A stretch of 64,000 nt of DNA from Lentzea tibetensis (GCF_007845675.1 NZ_VOBR01000016.1:1-64000), one strand, 5' to 3'. Shown: positions 50,255 to 58,344, counted from the first letter of the stretch. Notes: a model not told the origin generated them from the sequence alone. Translations and numbers: made by a program.

Positions 50255-50325
50255 GCCCCGAACTGTCGGTGCTCAGTGGGAGAATCAAATCAGGGGTCCC
50301 CTGGGCGGGGACCCCTTTCAAGCGT
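50255..50325 (+). repeat. Interspersed repeat copy E, with perfect 10-bp terminator-like hairpin
   Basis: Begins CCCCGAACTGTCGGTGCTC and ends in AGGGGTCCCC-TGGGC-GGGGACCCCT followed by TTCAAG. The complementary strand would read DLILPLSTDSSG. It lies between the convergent tatB and mrp genes. Confidence 0.72.
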
Positions 50326-50358
50326 TGACGGGCAGTCTGCTGACCGGCGGTGCGGTGG

Positions 50359-51504
50359 CTAGCGGCCCGCGGGTGAGACGTTCAGCAGCCGGCCGGACAG
50401 ACCACGCGACCGCACAGACAGCTTCTGCGCCACGTCGATGAGCACCTGCGCGGCAGCGGAGTCCGGAACGGACGACACGATCGGCGTGCCGGTGTCACCG
50501 TTCTCCCGCAGGCGCGGGTCGAGCGGCACCTGGCCGAGCAGCGGCACGTCGGCGCCGATGGCCTTGGACAGCGACTCGGCCACGGCCGCGCCGCCGCCCG
50601 TGCCGAAGACCTCCATGCGGCTGCCGTCCGGCAGCTCCAGCCACGACATGTTCTCGATGACGCCCGCGACGCGCTGACGCGTCTGCAGCGCGATCGAGCC
50701 CGCGCGCTCGGCGACCTCGGCGGCCGCCTGCTGCGGGGTCGTCACGACCAGGATCTCGGCGTTCGGGACCAGCTGCGCGACGGAGATCGCCACGTCGCCG
50801 GTGCCGGGCGGCAGGTCGAGCAGCAGGACGTCCAGGTCGCCCCAGAAGACGTCCGCGAGGAACTGCTGCAGCGCGCGGTGCAGCATCGGGCCGCGCCACA
50901 CCACCGGGGTGTTGCCGGGGGTGAACATGCCGATCGAGATGACCTTCACGCCCTGCGCCTGCGGCGGCATGATCATCTTCTCGACCTGGGTCGGCTTGCC
51001 CGTCGCGCCCAGCATGCGGGGGATCGAGTGGCCGTAGATGTCGGCGTCGACGATGCCGACGGACAGGCCGCGCGCGGCCATCGCCACGGCGAGGTTCACC
51101 GTGACCGACGACTTGCCGACGCCGCCCTTGCCGGACGCGACGCAGTACACGCGCGTCAGCGAGCCCGGCTGGGCGAACGGGATGACCGGCTCCTCGACGC
51201 CGCCGCGCAGCGACTTGCGCAGCTCGGTGCGCTGGGCGTCGCTCATGACGTCCAGCTCGACCGCCACACCGGTGACGCCGTCGAGCGCCTCGACGGCCGC
51301 CGTGACGTCCTTGGTGATCTTGTCGCGCATCGGGCAGCCCGCGACGGTCAGGTAGATCGCGACCGCGACGACCCCGTCCTCGCCGATCGAGACGCTCTTC
51401 ACCATCCCGAGCTCGGTGATGGGGCGCCTGATCTCGGGGTCCTGGACTCCGGACAGCGCCTTCTGGACGTCGTCGACCGCGGGTAGGGGCTTCACAGCAG
51501 CCAT
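50359..51504 (-). CDS. mrp: Mrp/NBP35-type iron-sulfur carrier ATPase (MIP18 plus P-loop)
   Basis: About 381 residues. An N-terminal DUF59/MIP18 domain (ALSGVQDPEIRRPITELGMV and AGCPMRDKI) precedes a ParA/Mrp P-loop domain with SGKGGVGKSSVTVNLAVAMA, DADIYGHSIPRMLG and LLDLPPGTGDVA. It carries or transfers iron-sulfur clusters. The usual CXXC near the C-terminus is not seen. ATG 51504 is chosen because it begins the conserved MIP18 domain. It is divergent from a MarR gene and corresponds to Rv1229c. Confidence 0.92.
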   Translation of the reverse strand: MAAVKPLPAVDDVQKALSGVQDPEIRRPITELGMVKSVSIGEDGVVAVAIYLTVAGCPMRDKITKDVTAAVEALDGVTGVAVELDVMSDAQRTELRKSLRGGVEEPVIPFAQPGSLTRVYCVASGKGGVGKSSVTVNLAVAMAARGLSVGIVDADIYGHSIPRMLGATGKPTQVEKMIMPPQAQGVKVISIGMFTPGNTPVVWRGPMLHRALQQFLADVFWGDLDVLLLDLPPGTGDVAISVAQLVPNAEILVVTTPQQAAAEVAERAGSIALQTRQRVAGVIENMSWLELPDGSRMEVFGTGGGAAVAESLSKAIGADVPLLGQVPLDPRLRENGDTGTPIVSSVPDSAAAQVLIDVAQKLSVRSRGLSGRLLNVSPAGR

Positions 51505-51599
51505 GCTACGTCCGGCCCAGTGGCGTTCTACCGACTGGTCACTTTCGTCCACAGGGTCAGGTCGTAGTCGCGCACCTCCTTTCCGTAACATCGACTTCC

Positions 51600-52067
51600 G
51601 TGCCGGATTCGGGTAGTTCCCGTTTGCCCACCCGCGTCGAGCTCGGGGTGTGGCGATCGTTCCTCCGCGCGCATGCAAGGATCACTCGGATCCTCGAGAC
51701 CGAACTGATTGCTGAGCAGCGCCTTTCGCTCGCGGCCTACGACGTCCTGGTCCAGTTGGCCGAGACACCGGGCATGCGGATGCGCATGACTGAACTCGCC
51801 GACGCGGTCCTGTTGTCCCGCTCCGGCGTGACCCGCCTCGTGGACAGACTGGAACGCGCCGGCCTCGTCGGGCGCGAACGCGCCGACGGTGACGGACGCG
51901 GCATCGTGGCCGTACTCACACCCCAGGGCATGGATCGCCTCAAGAACGCCTCCGGCACCCACCTCGCGGGTGTCGCTGAGCACTTCGGTGAGAGCTTCGG
52001 CCCCGGCGACCTGGAGGCCTTCGGCCGCATGTGCGACCGGCTCGGCGCCGACGAGGAGTTCTCCTGA
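51600..52067 (+). CDS. MarR-family transcriptional regulator
   Basis: 155 residues. The winged helix is LSLAAYDVLVQLAETPGMRMRMTELADAVLLSRSGVTRLVDRLERAGLVGRERADGDGRGIVAVLTPQG, standard MarR. The ligand is unknown. GTG 51600 is probably leaderless, with TAACAT (51586-51591) ending 8 bases upstream. It overlaps the NUDIX gene and may regulate it. Confidence 0.92.
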   Translation: MPDSGSSRLPTRVELGVWRSFLRAHARITRILETELIAEQRLSLAAYDVLVQLAETPGMRMRMTELADAVLLSRSGVTRLVDRLERAGLVGRERADGDGRGIVAVLTPQGMDRLKNASGTHLAGVAEHFGESFGPGDLEAFGRMCDRLGADEEFS

Positions 52068-52462
52068 TCAAGGTCGTCGGACTGGTCCACGTGCTCGACG
52101 GCCGCCTGCTCGTGGTGCGGTCCCGGCACAAGCGCGCCTTCTACCTGCCCGGCGGCAAGATCGAGCCGGGGGAGACGCTGGAGGACGCGCTGCGCCGCGA
52201 GGTGCGTGAGGAGCTCGGCGTCGGCCTCACGAACCCGCGGTGGCTCAAGCGCTACCTCGCACCCGCGTACGGCGAGGGTGAGGGCGCGATGGTCGACATG
52301 ACCTGCTTCACCGCGGACCTCGACGCCGAGCCTGTGCCGAGCGCCGAGATCGCCGAGATGGCGCTCGTGACGGCCGACGAGTACGCGAACCACCCGGAGA
52401 CGGCACCCGCGATCCACGAGGTCCTCAACGACCTCGTCATGACCGGACGCGTTTCTCCTTGA
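52064..52462 (+). CDS. NUDIX hydrolase, probable CTG start
   Basis: About 132 residues. The NUDIX box is complete: GKIEPGETLEDALRREVREE then LGV, with the metal-binding Glu residues in place. It hydrolyses a nucleoside diphosphate derivative, perhaps an oxidised nucleotide. The best start is CTG 52064, overlapping the MarR stop as CTGA with GAGGAG five bases upstream; GTG 52031 is the nearest ordinary start but would give a 37-base overlap and an arginine-rich N-terminus with no family support. Its end overlaps the convergent DUF1003 gene by 26 bases. Confidence 0.88.
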   Translation: MIKVVGLVHVLDGRLLVVRSRHKRAFYLPGGKIEPGETLEDALRREVREELGVGLTNPRWLKRYLAPAYGEGEGAMVDMTCFTADLDAEPVPSAEIAEMALVTADEYANHPETAPAIHEVLNDLVMTGRVSP

Positions 52463-52910
52463 CCAGGCGGTCCAGCTCGCCCCGGATGAAGTCGCGCGTC
52501 GCGACCTCGCCCAGGGCCAGCCGCAGGGCCGCGAGCTCGCGCGCCAGGAACTCGGTGTCGGCCTTCGTCTGAGCCGCGCGTGCCCGGTCCTCCTCGAGCG
52601 ACACCCGGTCCCGGTCGTCCTGCCGGTTCTGCGCCAGCAGGATCAACGGGGCGGCGTAGGCGGCCTGCGTGGAGAACGCCAGGTTGAGCAGGATGAACGG
52701 GTAGGGGTCCCAGCGCAGCGACACCGCGACCAGGTTGAGCGTGATCCAGACGAGCACGAGCAGCGTCTGCCAGAACAGGAACTTGCCGGTCCCCAGGAAC
52801 CTGGCGAGTCGTTCCGACAGCCTGCCGAACGCCTCGGGGTCGATCGCGAGACGCAGCCGCCGCGGCTCGCGCGGCTGGTCGAGTCTGCGCCGGGGCAGCA
52901 GTTCAGGCAT
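52437..52910 (-). CDS. DUF1003 membrane protein
   Basis: 157 residues. Two membrane helices (FLFWQTLLVLVWITLNLVAVSL and PYPFILLNLAFSTQAAYAAPLILLAQNRQ) are the DUF1003 signature, followed by a charged coiled coil (DRVSLEEDRARAAQTKADTE). The function is unknown. Its ATG lies within the end of the MgtE-N/CBS gene (8-base overlap), so it is coupled to it; a similar pair occurs in mycobacteria. Confidence 0.88.
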   Translation of the reverse strand: MPELLPRRRLDQPREPRRLRLAIDPEAFGRLSERLARFLGTGKFLFWQTLLVLVWITLNLVAVSLRWDPYPFILLNLAFSTQAAYAAPLILLAQNRQDDRDRVSLEEDRARAAQTKADTEFLARELAALRLALGEVATRDFIRGELDRLVKEKRVRS

Positions 52911-54156
52911 GGGTCAGTCCCGTCTCGCGCCAGTCGTCCGGCAGCAGGTGGTCCAGCACGTCGTCCACGGTGACCGCGCCGAGCAGGTGCTCAGTCTCGT
53001 CGATCACCGGTGCGCACACCAGGTTGTACGCGGCGAAGTAGCGGGTCACGTCCTCCAGCGAAGCGTCTGGTGAGAGGCTCGCGAGGTCCGTGTCGAGCAC
53101 GCCGGCGACCAGGTCGAAAGGCGGTTCGCGGAGCAGTCGCTGGATGTGCACGCAGCCGAGGTAGCGGCCGGTGGGCGTCGCGGACGGCGCCCGGCACACG
53201 AACACCATCGACGCCAGCGCGGGCGTCAGGTCCGGGTTGCGGACGCGGGCCAGCGCCTCGGCGATCGTCGCGTCCGGGGTCAGGATGATCGGCTCCGGCG
53301 TCATCAGGCCGCCCGCCGTGTCGAACGAGTACTTGAGCAGCCGACGGACCGGCTCGGACTCCTCGGGCTCCATCAGGCCCAGCAGGCGGTCCTTGTCCGG
53401 CTCCGGCAGCTCGGCGAGCAGGTCGGCCGCGTCGTCCGGGTTCATCGCCTCGAGGATGTCCGCGGCGCGTTCCTCGTGCAGGTGCGCCAGCAGGTCCTTC
53501 TGGTCGTCCTCGGACAGCTCCTCGATGACGTCGGCGAGCCGTTCGTCGTCGAGTGCGTCCGCGACCTCGTAGCGGCGCTTGGACGGCAACGCGTGCAGCG
53601 TGCTCGCGACGTCCGCCGCGCGCATGCCCTCGAACACGGCGAGCAGCTGCTGCGCACCCTGCGGCTGGCCGGCCAGCTCGTTGACGCTCAGCCCGGTGAT
53701 GTCCTCCCACCGCCACACCTGCACCGGGCCGCGGCGGCCAAGCCTGCCGGTGCGGACGCGCGCCGCGACGCGGGTCATCCGCCAGTCGCGGGTGCGGGTC
53801 GGCTCCATCGCGGCGTCGATGACGATCGCGGTCGAGCCGTCCTCCAGCCTCACGTGGGCGTCCAGCAGCTCACCGACGACCAGCACCTCGTTGGCGCGCT
53901 GGTGGAACGCCCGCAGGTTGACCTGCCCGGTCGCGAGCGTCACGGCGTTCGGCTCGACCGACATGACCCGCAGCATCGGCACGAAGATCCGCCGCCGGGT
54001 CACCAGCTCGAGGACCATGCCGAGCACCCGCGGCGGCTGCCGGTCGATCCGGAGGCTGATCACCACATCCCGCGCCCTGCCGATGGGTTCTCCGTCCGGG
54101 CCGAAGACGGGCAGCCCGGCGAGCTGAGCGACGAAGACCCTGTTCACAGCCACCAC
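52903..54156 (-). CDS. MgtE N-terminal domain and CBS-pair protein (Rv1232c-like), no membrane part
   Basis: 417 residues. Residues 1-70 look like a PRC-barrel (FGPDGEPIGRARDVVISL); residues 190-290 are an MgtE_N superhelical domain (EELSEDDQKDLLAHLHEERAADILEAMNPDDAADLLAELPEPD), and two CBS domains follow (TPEPIILTPDATIAEAL; LGAVTVDDVLDHLLPDDWRE). The magnesium channel part of MgtE is absent, so it is probably a magnesium or nucleotide sensor, perhaps acting on the adjoining DUF1003 membrane protein. GTG 54156 is leaderless by position relative to TAGCCT (54168-54163, minus strand). Confidence 0.88.
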   Translation of the reverse strand: MVAVNRVFVAQLAGLPVFGPDGEPIGRARDVVISLRIDRQPPRVLGMVLELVTRRRIFVPMLRVMSVEPNAVTLATGQVNLRAFHQRANEVLVVGELLDAHVRLEDGSTAIVIDAAMEPTRTRDWRMTRVAARVRTGRLGRRGPVQVWRWEDITGLSVNELAGQPQGAQQLLAVFEGMRAADVASTLHALPSKRRYEVADALDDERLADVIEELSEDDQKDLLAHLHEERAADILEAMNPDDAADLLAELPEPDKDRLLGLMEPEESEPVRRLLKYSFDTAGGLMTPEPIILTPDATIAEALARVRNPDLTPALASMVFVCRAPSATPTGRYLGCVHIQRLLREPPFDLVAGVLDTDLASLSPDASLEDVTRYFAAYNLVCAPVIDETEHLLGAVTVDDVLDHLLPDDWRETGLTHA

Positions 54157-54170
54157 GAATCAAGGCTAGA

Positions 54171-55010
54171 TCACGTGCGTGCGGCCCACCGCGCGATCTT
54201 CTCCAGCACGTCCTCCGCCTCCGGGTCCTCCTCGAGGCACCAGATCCAGTTCGACACCGCGCGGTGCAACGTCCAGCCGAGCGCCCGTTCCGGATCCAGG
54301 TCGCCCGCCGCGCAGATCGCGGCGAACCGGTCGCTCAGCCCGCGTTCGCTGTCGAGCTCGCTGAACCTGTTCCACAGCAGCGGGATCACCGCCCACTCGG
54401 GATCACCGGACACCGGCTTCGGGTCGATCATCAGCCACGGCTCGCGGCCGCCGCGCAGCACGTTCTCGTAGTGCAGGTCCTCGTTGACGAGCGTGTCGCC
54501 CTGCGACTTCACCAGCTCCTCGCCGATCTCCCGCGCGGCGTCGAGCAACTTCGCGGGCACCGCGGGATGGTCAGCGATCTCCGGCTCGACGCGCCGGACC
54601 TCGGCGGGGGCGGGGATGCGGAGCGTGCGGATCAGGCCGCCGACGACGTCGATCGCCTCCTCGATCGGCGCGTCGTGCAGCGAGTAGGAGTGGTCGAGCC
54701 GCTCCAGCAGCAACGCGCCGAGCTCGGGATCGTGGTCCAGCAGGCGCACGACACCCTTGCCGTCCCACAGCTTCAGCGCGAGCGCCTCGTGCTCGGTCTC
54801 CTCGTCGATCCACGTCAGCTTCAGCACCGCCGGATGCCCGTCGGCCTGGCGCACCGGCAGGACGACCGCGCAGAACCCGTTCATCAGCTCGCCGTCCGGC
54901 GTCAGCCGCCAGCGGGCGCAGATCTTCGTCGCGAGCCGCGGCAGCGACGCCACCCACTTCGGGGCTCCCTCGCCGAGCCCTTCGCCGAACCCGTCAGGGA
55001 CAGTGATCAC
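54171..55010 (-). CDS. Aminoglycoside/hydroxyurea phosphotransferase-like kinase, APH(6) family
   Basis: About 279 residues. AVLKLTWIDEETEHEALALKLWDGKGVVRLLDHD is the N-lobe and GDTLVNEDLHYENVLRG with LMIDPKPVSGDPEW the catalytic Brenner-type and metal-binding loops, as in the APH(6)/StrA-StrB type family. Many chromosomal members of this family do not confer resistance, so no drug is named. GTG 55010 overlaps the preceding small gene by four bases (GTGA), so the two form a unit. Confidence 0.85.
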   Translation of the reverse strand: MITVPDGFGEGLGEGAPKWVASLPRLATKICARWRLTPDGELMNGFCAVVLPVRQADGHPAVLKLTWIDEETEHEALALKLWDGKGVVRLLDHDPELGALLLERLDHSYSLHDAPIEEAIDVVGGLIRTLRIPAPAEVRRVEPEIADHPAVPAKLLDAAREIGEELVKSQGDTLVNEDLHYENVLRGGREPWLMIDPKPVSGDPEWAVIPLLWNRFSELDSERGLSDRFAAICAAGDLDPERALGWTLHRAVSNWIWCLEEDPEAEDVLEKIARWAART

Positions 55011-55342
55011 GCGACCTCCAAGCGGTACACCGACTCCCACTGCGGCGTGGTGTTGAGCCGTGCGGTCCGCAGCGCGAGAGCCGTTTCCTCGTCCGGTTCG
55101 GTCAGGCGCGCTGTCGCCGGGGTCTCGAGCAGGTGCGAGTGCGTACTGGGCGACCGAACAGTTACCCTGACCGCCACGCCGTCGGCAAGACCCGGCACCT
55201 CTTGTTCTGTGCCACCGACAGCGAGCCAGATCGTGTTCTGCCGCCACAGGGCCCAGACGAGTTTCGGCGGGTGACCGGGGACGGCGACCCAGATCGCGGC
55301 GGCCTTGCGGAGGGCGGCGTCGAGCACTTGGGAGATCTCCAC
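55007..55342 (-). CDS. Conserved hypothetical protein upstream of the kinase gene
   Basis: 111 residues. The sequence (VLDAALRKAAAIWVAVPGHPPKLVWALWRQNTIWLAVGGTEQEVPGL) suggests a compact alpha/beta protein; no motif or signal peptide is seen. The GTG start at 55342 begins VEISQVLD. Translational coupling to the APH-like gene suggests a shared role. Confidence 0.62.
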   Translation of the reverse strand: MEISQVLDAALRKAAAIWVAVPGHPPKLVWALWRQNTIWLAVGGTEQEVPGLADGVAVRVTVRSPSTHSHLLETPATARLTEPDEETALALRTARLNTTPQWESVYRLEVA

Positions 55343-55453
55343 CGGTCAAGCCTGCCAGGTGGCTGTGAAAAGCGACTCAGCGAATAGCGGGTGTTGGATA
55401 CGCGTGCCAGTGTTTGCGCAGCACAGTTACCGGCCGGTACGAGGAGGTACCCA

Positions 55454-56413
55454 GTGGTCGACCAGCAGCGTCCCCGTCGCTCGTGTCTGGCTGTTCCCGG
55501 CTCGAGCCAGAAGATGATCGACAAGGCTCGCACGCTGCCGGCGGACCAGGTGTTCCTCGACCTCGAGGACGCCTGCGCGCCGCTCGCGAAGCCCGACGCG
55601 CGCAAGACGATCGTCGCGTCCCTCAACGAGGGCGGGTGGGGCGAGAAGGCCCGCGTCGTCCGCGTGAACGACTGGACGACGGAGTGGACCTACCGCGACG
55701 TCACCGAGGTCGTGGAGGGCGCGGGCGCGAACCTCGACTGCATCATGCTGCCGAAGGTTCAGACGCCCGAGCAGATCCACGCGCTCGACCTGTTGATCAC
55801 CCAGATCGAGAAGACCATGGGCTACGAGGTCGGCAAGATCGGCATCGAGGCCCAGATCGAGAACGCGCTCGGCCTGGTGAACGTCGACGCGATCGCGACG
55901 GCGTCCCCGCGCGTCGAGACGATCATCTTCGGTCCGGCGGACTTCATGGCGTCGATCAACATGAAGTCGCTCGTCGTGGGTGAGCAGCCGCCCGGCTACG
56001 ACGTCGGCGACGCCTACCACTACATCCTGATGCGGATCCTGATGGCCGCTCGGGCGCACGACAAGCAGGCCATCGACGGCCCGTACCTGCAGATCCGCGA
56101 CGTCGACGGCTACAAGCGCGTGGCCGGTCGCTCGGCGGCGCTCGGCTTCGACGGCAAGTGGGTGCTGCACCCCGGCCAGATCGACGCGGCCAACGAGGTG
56201 TTCAGCCCGAAGCAGGACGACTACGACCACGCGGAGAACATCCTCGACGCGTACTCGTACTTCACGTCCGAGGCGGGCGGCAGGCGCGGTGCCGTGATGC
56301 TGGGCGACGAGATGATCGACGAGGCGTCCCGCAAGATGGCGCTCGTGATCTCCGGCAAGGGCCGTGCGGCGGGCATGTCGCGCACGAACGTGTGGACGCC
56401 GCCGGAGGACTAG
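55454..56413 (+). CDS. HpcH/HpaI aldolase family, L-malyl-CoA/beta-methylmalyl-CoA lyase-like
   Basis: About 319 residues. CLAVPGSSQKMIDKARTLPADQVFLDLEDACAP is the family opening, with the metal-binding Glu/Asp in LEDA; MLPKVQTPEQIHAL, IEAQIENALGLVNVD, FGPADFMASI and KWVLHPGQIDAANEVFSP follow. Such lyases cleave malyl-CoA or methylmalyl-CoA to glyoxylate and an acyl-CoA. GTG 55454 follows GAGGAGG by six bases. An 18-bp hairpin terminates it. The nearby acyl-CoA dehydrogenase may act in the same acyl-CoA metabolism, but it is not in the same transcript. Confidence 0.87.
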   Translation: MVDQQRPRRSCLAVPGSSQKMIDKARTLPADQVFLDLEDACAPLAKPDARKTIVASLNEGGWGEKARVVRVNDWTTEWTYRDVTEVVEGAGANLDCIMLPKVQTPEQIHALDLLITQIEKTMGYEVGKIGIEAQIENALGLVNVDAIATASPRVETIIFGPADFMASINMKSLVVGEQPPGYDVGDAYHYILMRILMAARAHDKQAIDGPYLQIRDVDGYKRVAGRSAALGFDGKWVLHPGQIDAANEVFSPKQDDYDHAENILDAYSYFTSEAGGRRGAVMLGDEMIDEASRKMALVISGKGRAAGMSRTNVWTPPED

Positions 56414-56423
56414 GCCTGTGGCG

Positions 56424-56466
56424 ATGGACACTCTCGGTAACGCGGAATGTTGCCGAGAGTGTTCAT
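56424..56466 (+). terminator. 18-bp hairpin after the lyase gene
   Basis: Arms 56424-56441 and 56449-56466 pair over 18 bp with two G-U pairs around a 7-base loop. It starts 11 bases after the stop. Confidence 0.75.
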
Positions 56467-56558
56467 GAACTACGTACCGTCACAGGTTGCGATGACCTGA
56501 CTCACAATCCGTGACAGAAAATTGCAATGCGGGGGTCCCGTGGGTGCATGCTGCTGGC

Positions 56559-56732
56559 ATGTCACGGACGAGTAACGGAAAGAGCGGCAGAGGCCTGCGA
56601 CTGTTCAAGCGCCGCGAAGACGACCTCTACGAGCGCAGCTTCCGCAGCTGCCCCGGCTGCCACACCGATGTGCACGTGTTCTTCGACGTCTGCCGCCACT
56701 GCGGTGGCGCGCTGGAGCTCCTGGCCAGCTGA
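56559..56732 (+). CDS. Small zinc-ribbon protein
   Basis: 57 residues. A basic N-terminus (MSRTSNGKSGRGLRLFKRRE) is followed by two CxxC knuckles, CPGCHTDVHVFFDVCRHCGG, which should bind one zinc. No function is known. ATG 56559 is used; a longer frame from 56511 has no support. It is convergent with the DUF4190 gene (9 bases between stops). Confidence 0.7.
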   Translation: MSRTSNGKSGRGLRLFKRREDDLYERSFRSCPGCHTDVHVFFDVCRHCGGALELLAS

Positions 56733-56741
56733 CCAGCGGCC

Positions 56742-57023
56742 CTACTGGTTCGGCAGGTCCGACATGACCGGCCAGAACAACACCAGCAGCACGATCCAGG
56801 CGATGAAGATCAGCGCCGTGAGCGCGGTCAGCACGATGCCGACTATGAGGCCGGCGGTCGCCATTCCCCAGCCGTCCTCGCCGGTGCGCTTGATCTCGTT
56901 GCGCGCCATGACGCCGAGGACGATCGACGCGGGCGCGAAGAAGAAGAGCATGACCAGCGAGATGATCGCGAGCGTGTTCGTCCTGCGCGGCGGCGGGTAG
57001 TACGGCGGCGGCTGCTGGTACAT
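56742..57023 (-). CDS. DUF4190 small membrane protein
   Basis: About 93 residues. A Pro/Tyr-rich start (MYQQPPPYYPPPRRTNTLAI) is followed by two membrane helices flanking MARNEIKRTGEDGWGMATAGLIVG, the usual DUF4190 core. The role is unknown. ATG 57023 has GAGGAG about 7 bases upstream. It is divergent from the acyl-CoA dehydrogenase gene. Confidence 0.85.
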   Translation of the reverse strand: MYQQPPPYYPPPRRTNTLAIISLVMLFFFAPASIVLGVMARNEIKRTGEDGWGMATAGLIVGIVLTALTALIFIAWIVLLVLFWPVMSDLPNQ

Positions 57024-57147
57024 CGGCGGGCTCCTCGGGTGTGACGCTGTCTCGGTCAAGCGTGTTGCACTGAGCACAACCTCATTCGCAAACGGGCGTT
57101 AACCGGTCCATACTCGCCGGTAACCTCCAGGAACGAAGGGAAGTGCG

Positions 57148-58344
57148 ATGGCGCGCCTCGCCCAGACCGCGGGTCTCACGGACATCCAGGAAGAGATCCT
57201 CGCGACCGTCCGGACCTTCGTGGACAAGGAGATCATCCCGCACGCTCAGACGCTGGAGCACGGGGACACCTACCCCACCGACATCGTCGAGGGCATGAAG
57301 GAGATGGGCCTCTTCGGCCTGACGATCCCGGAGGAGTTCGGCGGGCTCGGCGAGTCGCTGCTCACCTACGCGCTCGTGGTCGAGCAGATCGCCCGAGGCT
57401 GGATGAGCGTCTCCGGTGTCATCAACACCCACTTCATCGTGGCGCACATGCTCAAGCAGCACGGCACGCCCGAGCAGAAGCAGAAGTACCTGCCGCGCAT
57501 GGCCGCGGGCGAGGTCCGCGGCTCCTTCTCGATGTCCGAGCCCGAGCTGGGCTCCGACGTCGCCGCCATTCGCACGAAGGCGAAGAAGGACGGCGACGAC
57601 TTCGTCATCAACGGCCAGAAGATGTGGCTGACCAACGGCGGCACGTCCAACCTGACCGCCGTGCTGGTGAAGACCGACGAGGGTGCCGAGAAGCCGCACC
57701 AGAACCTCACCACGTTCCTCGTCGAGAAGCCCGAGGGCTACGGCGAGGTCCTGCCCGGCCTCATCATCCCCGGCAAGATCGACAAGATGGGCTACAAGGG
57801 CGTCGACACCACCGAGATGGTGTTCGACGGCTTCCGGATCTCCGGCGACCAGGTGCTCGGCGGCGAGACCGGCAAGGGCTTCCGCCACATGATGGACGGC
57901 GTCGAGGTCGGCCGCGTCAACGTCGCCGCCCGCGCCTGCGGCATCGCGATCCGCTCGTTCGAGCTCGCCATCGAGTACGCCCAGCAGCGCAAGGCGTTCG
58001 GCAAGGCGATCGTCGAGCACCAGGCGATCGCGTTCAAGCTCGCCGAGATGGCCACCAAGGTCGAGGCCGCTCACCTGATGATGGTGAACGCCGCGCGGCT
58101 CAAGGACTCCGGCGCCCGCAACGACGTCGAGGCCGGCATGGCCAAGCTCATCGCGTCCGAGTACTGCGCCGAGGTCACCCAGGAGGCGTTCCGCATCCAC
58201 GGCGGCTACGGCTACTCCAAGGAGTACGAGATCGAGCGCCTGATGCGCGAGGCGCCGTTCCTGCTCATCGGCGAGGGCACCAGCGAGATCCAGAAGACCA
58301 TCATCAGCCGCGGCCTGTTGCGCGACTACCCGTCACGCGGCTGA
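57148..58344 (+). CDS. Acyl-CoA dehydrogenase
   Basis: 398 residues. MSEPELGSDVAAIRT and WLTNGGTSNLTAVLVKT are the FAD-binding segments, QQRKAFGKAIVEHQAIAFKLAEM and the C-terminal RIHGGYGYSKEYEIERLMREAPFLLIGEGTSEIQKTIISR the family signatures. The enzyme oxidises an acyl-CoA to the enoyl-CoA and passes electrons to ETF; chain preference cannot be read. GAAGGGAAG lies just before ATG 57148. It is a single-gene unit as far as can be seen. Confidence 0.93.
   Translation: MARLAQTAGLTDIQEEILATVRTFVDKEIIPHAQTLEHGDTYPTDIVEGMKEMGLFGLTIPEEFGGLGESLLTYALVVEQIARGWMSVSGVINTHFIVAHMLKQHGTPEQKQKYLPRMAAGEVRGSFSMSEPELGSDVAAIRTKAKKDGDDFVINGQKMWLTNGGTSNLTAVLVKTDEGAEKPHQNLTTFLVEKPEGYGEVLPGLIIPGKIDKMGYKGVDTTEMVFDGFRISGDQVLGGETGKGFRHMMDGVEVGRVNVAARACGIAIRSFELAIEYAQQRKAFGKAIVEHQAIAFKLAEMATKVEAAHLMMVNAARLKDSGARNDVEAGMAKLIASEYCAEVTQEAFRIHGGYGYSKEYEIERLMREAPFLLIGEGTSEIQKTIISRGLLRDYPSRG

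Noticed and set aside
54171-55010. Antibiotic-resistance gene
   Set aside because: The APH(6)-like fold alone does not show resistance; many chromosomal homologues have other substrates and no mobile context is visible.
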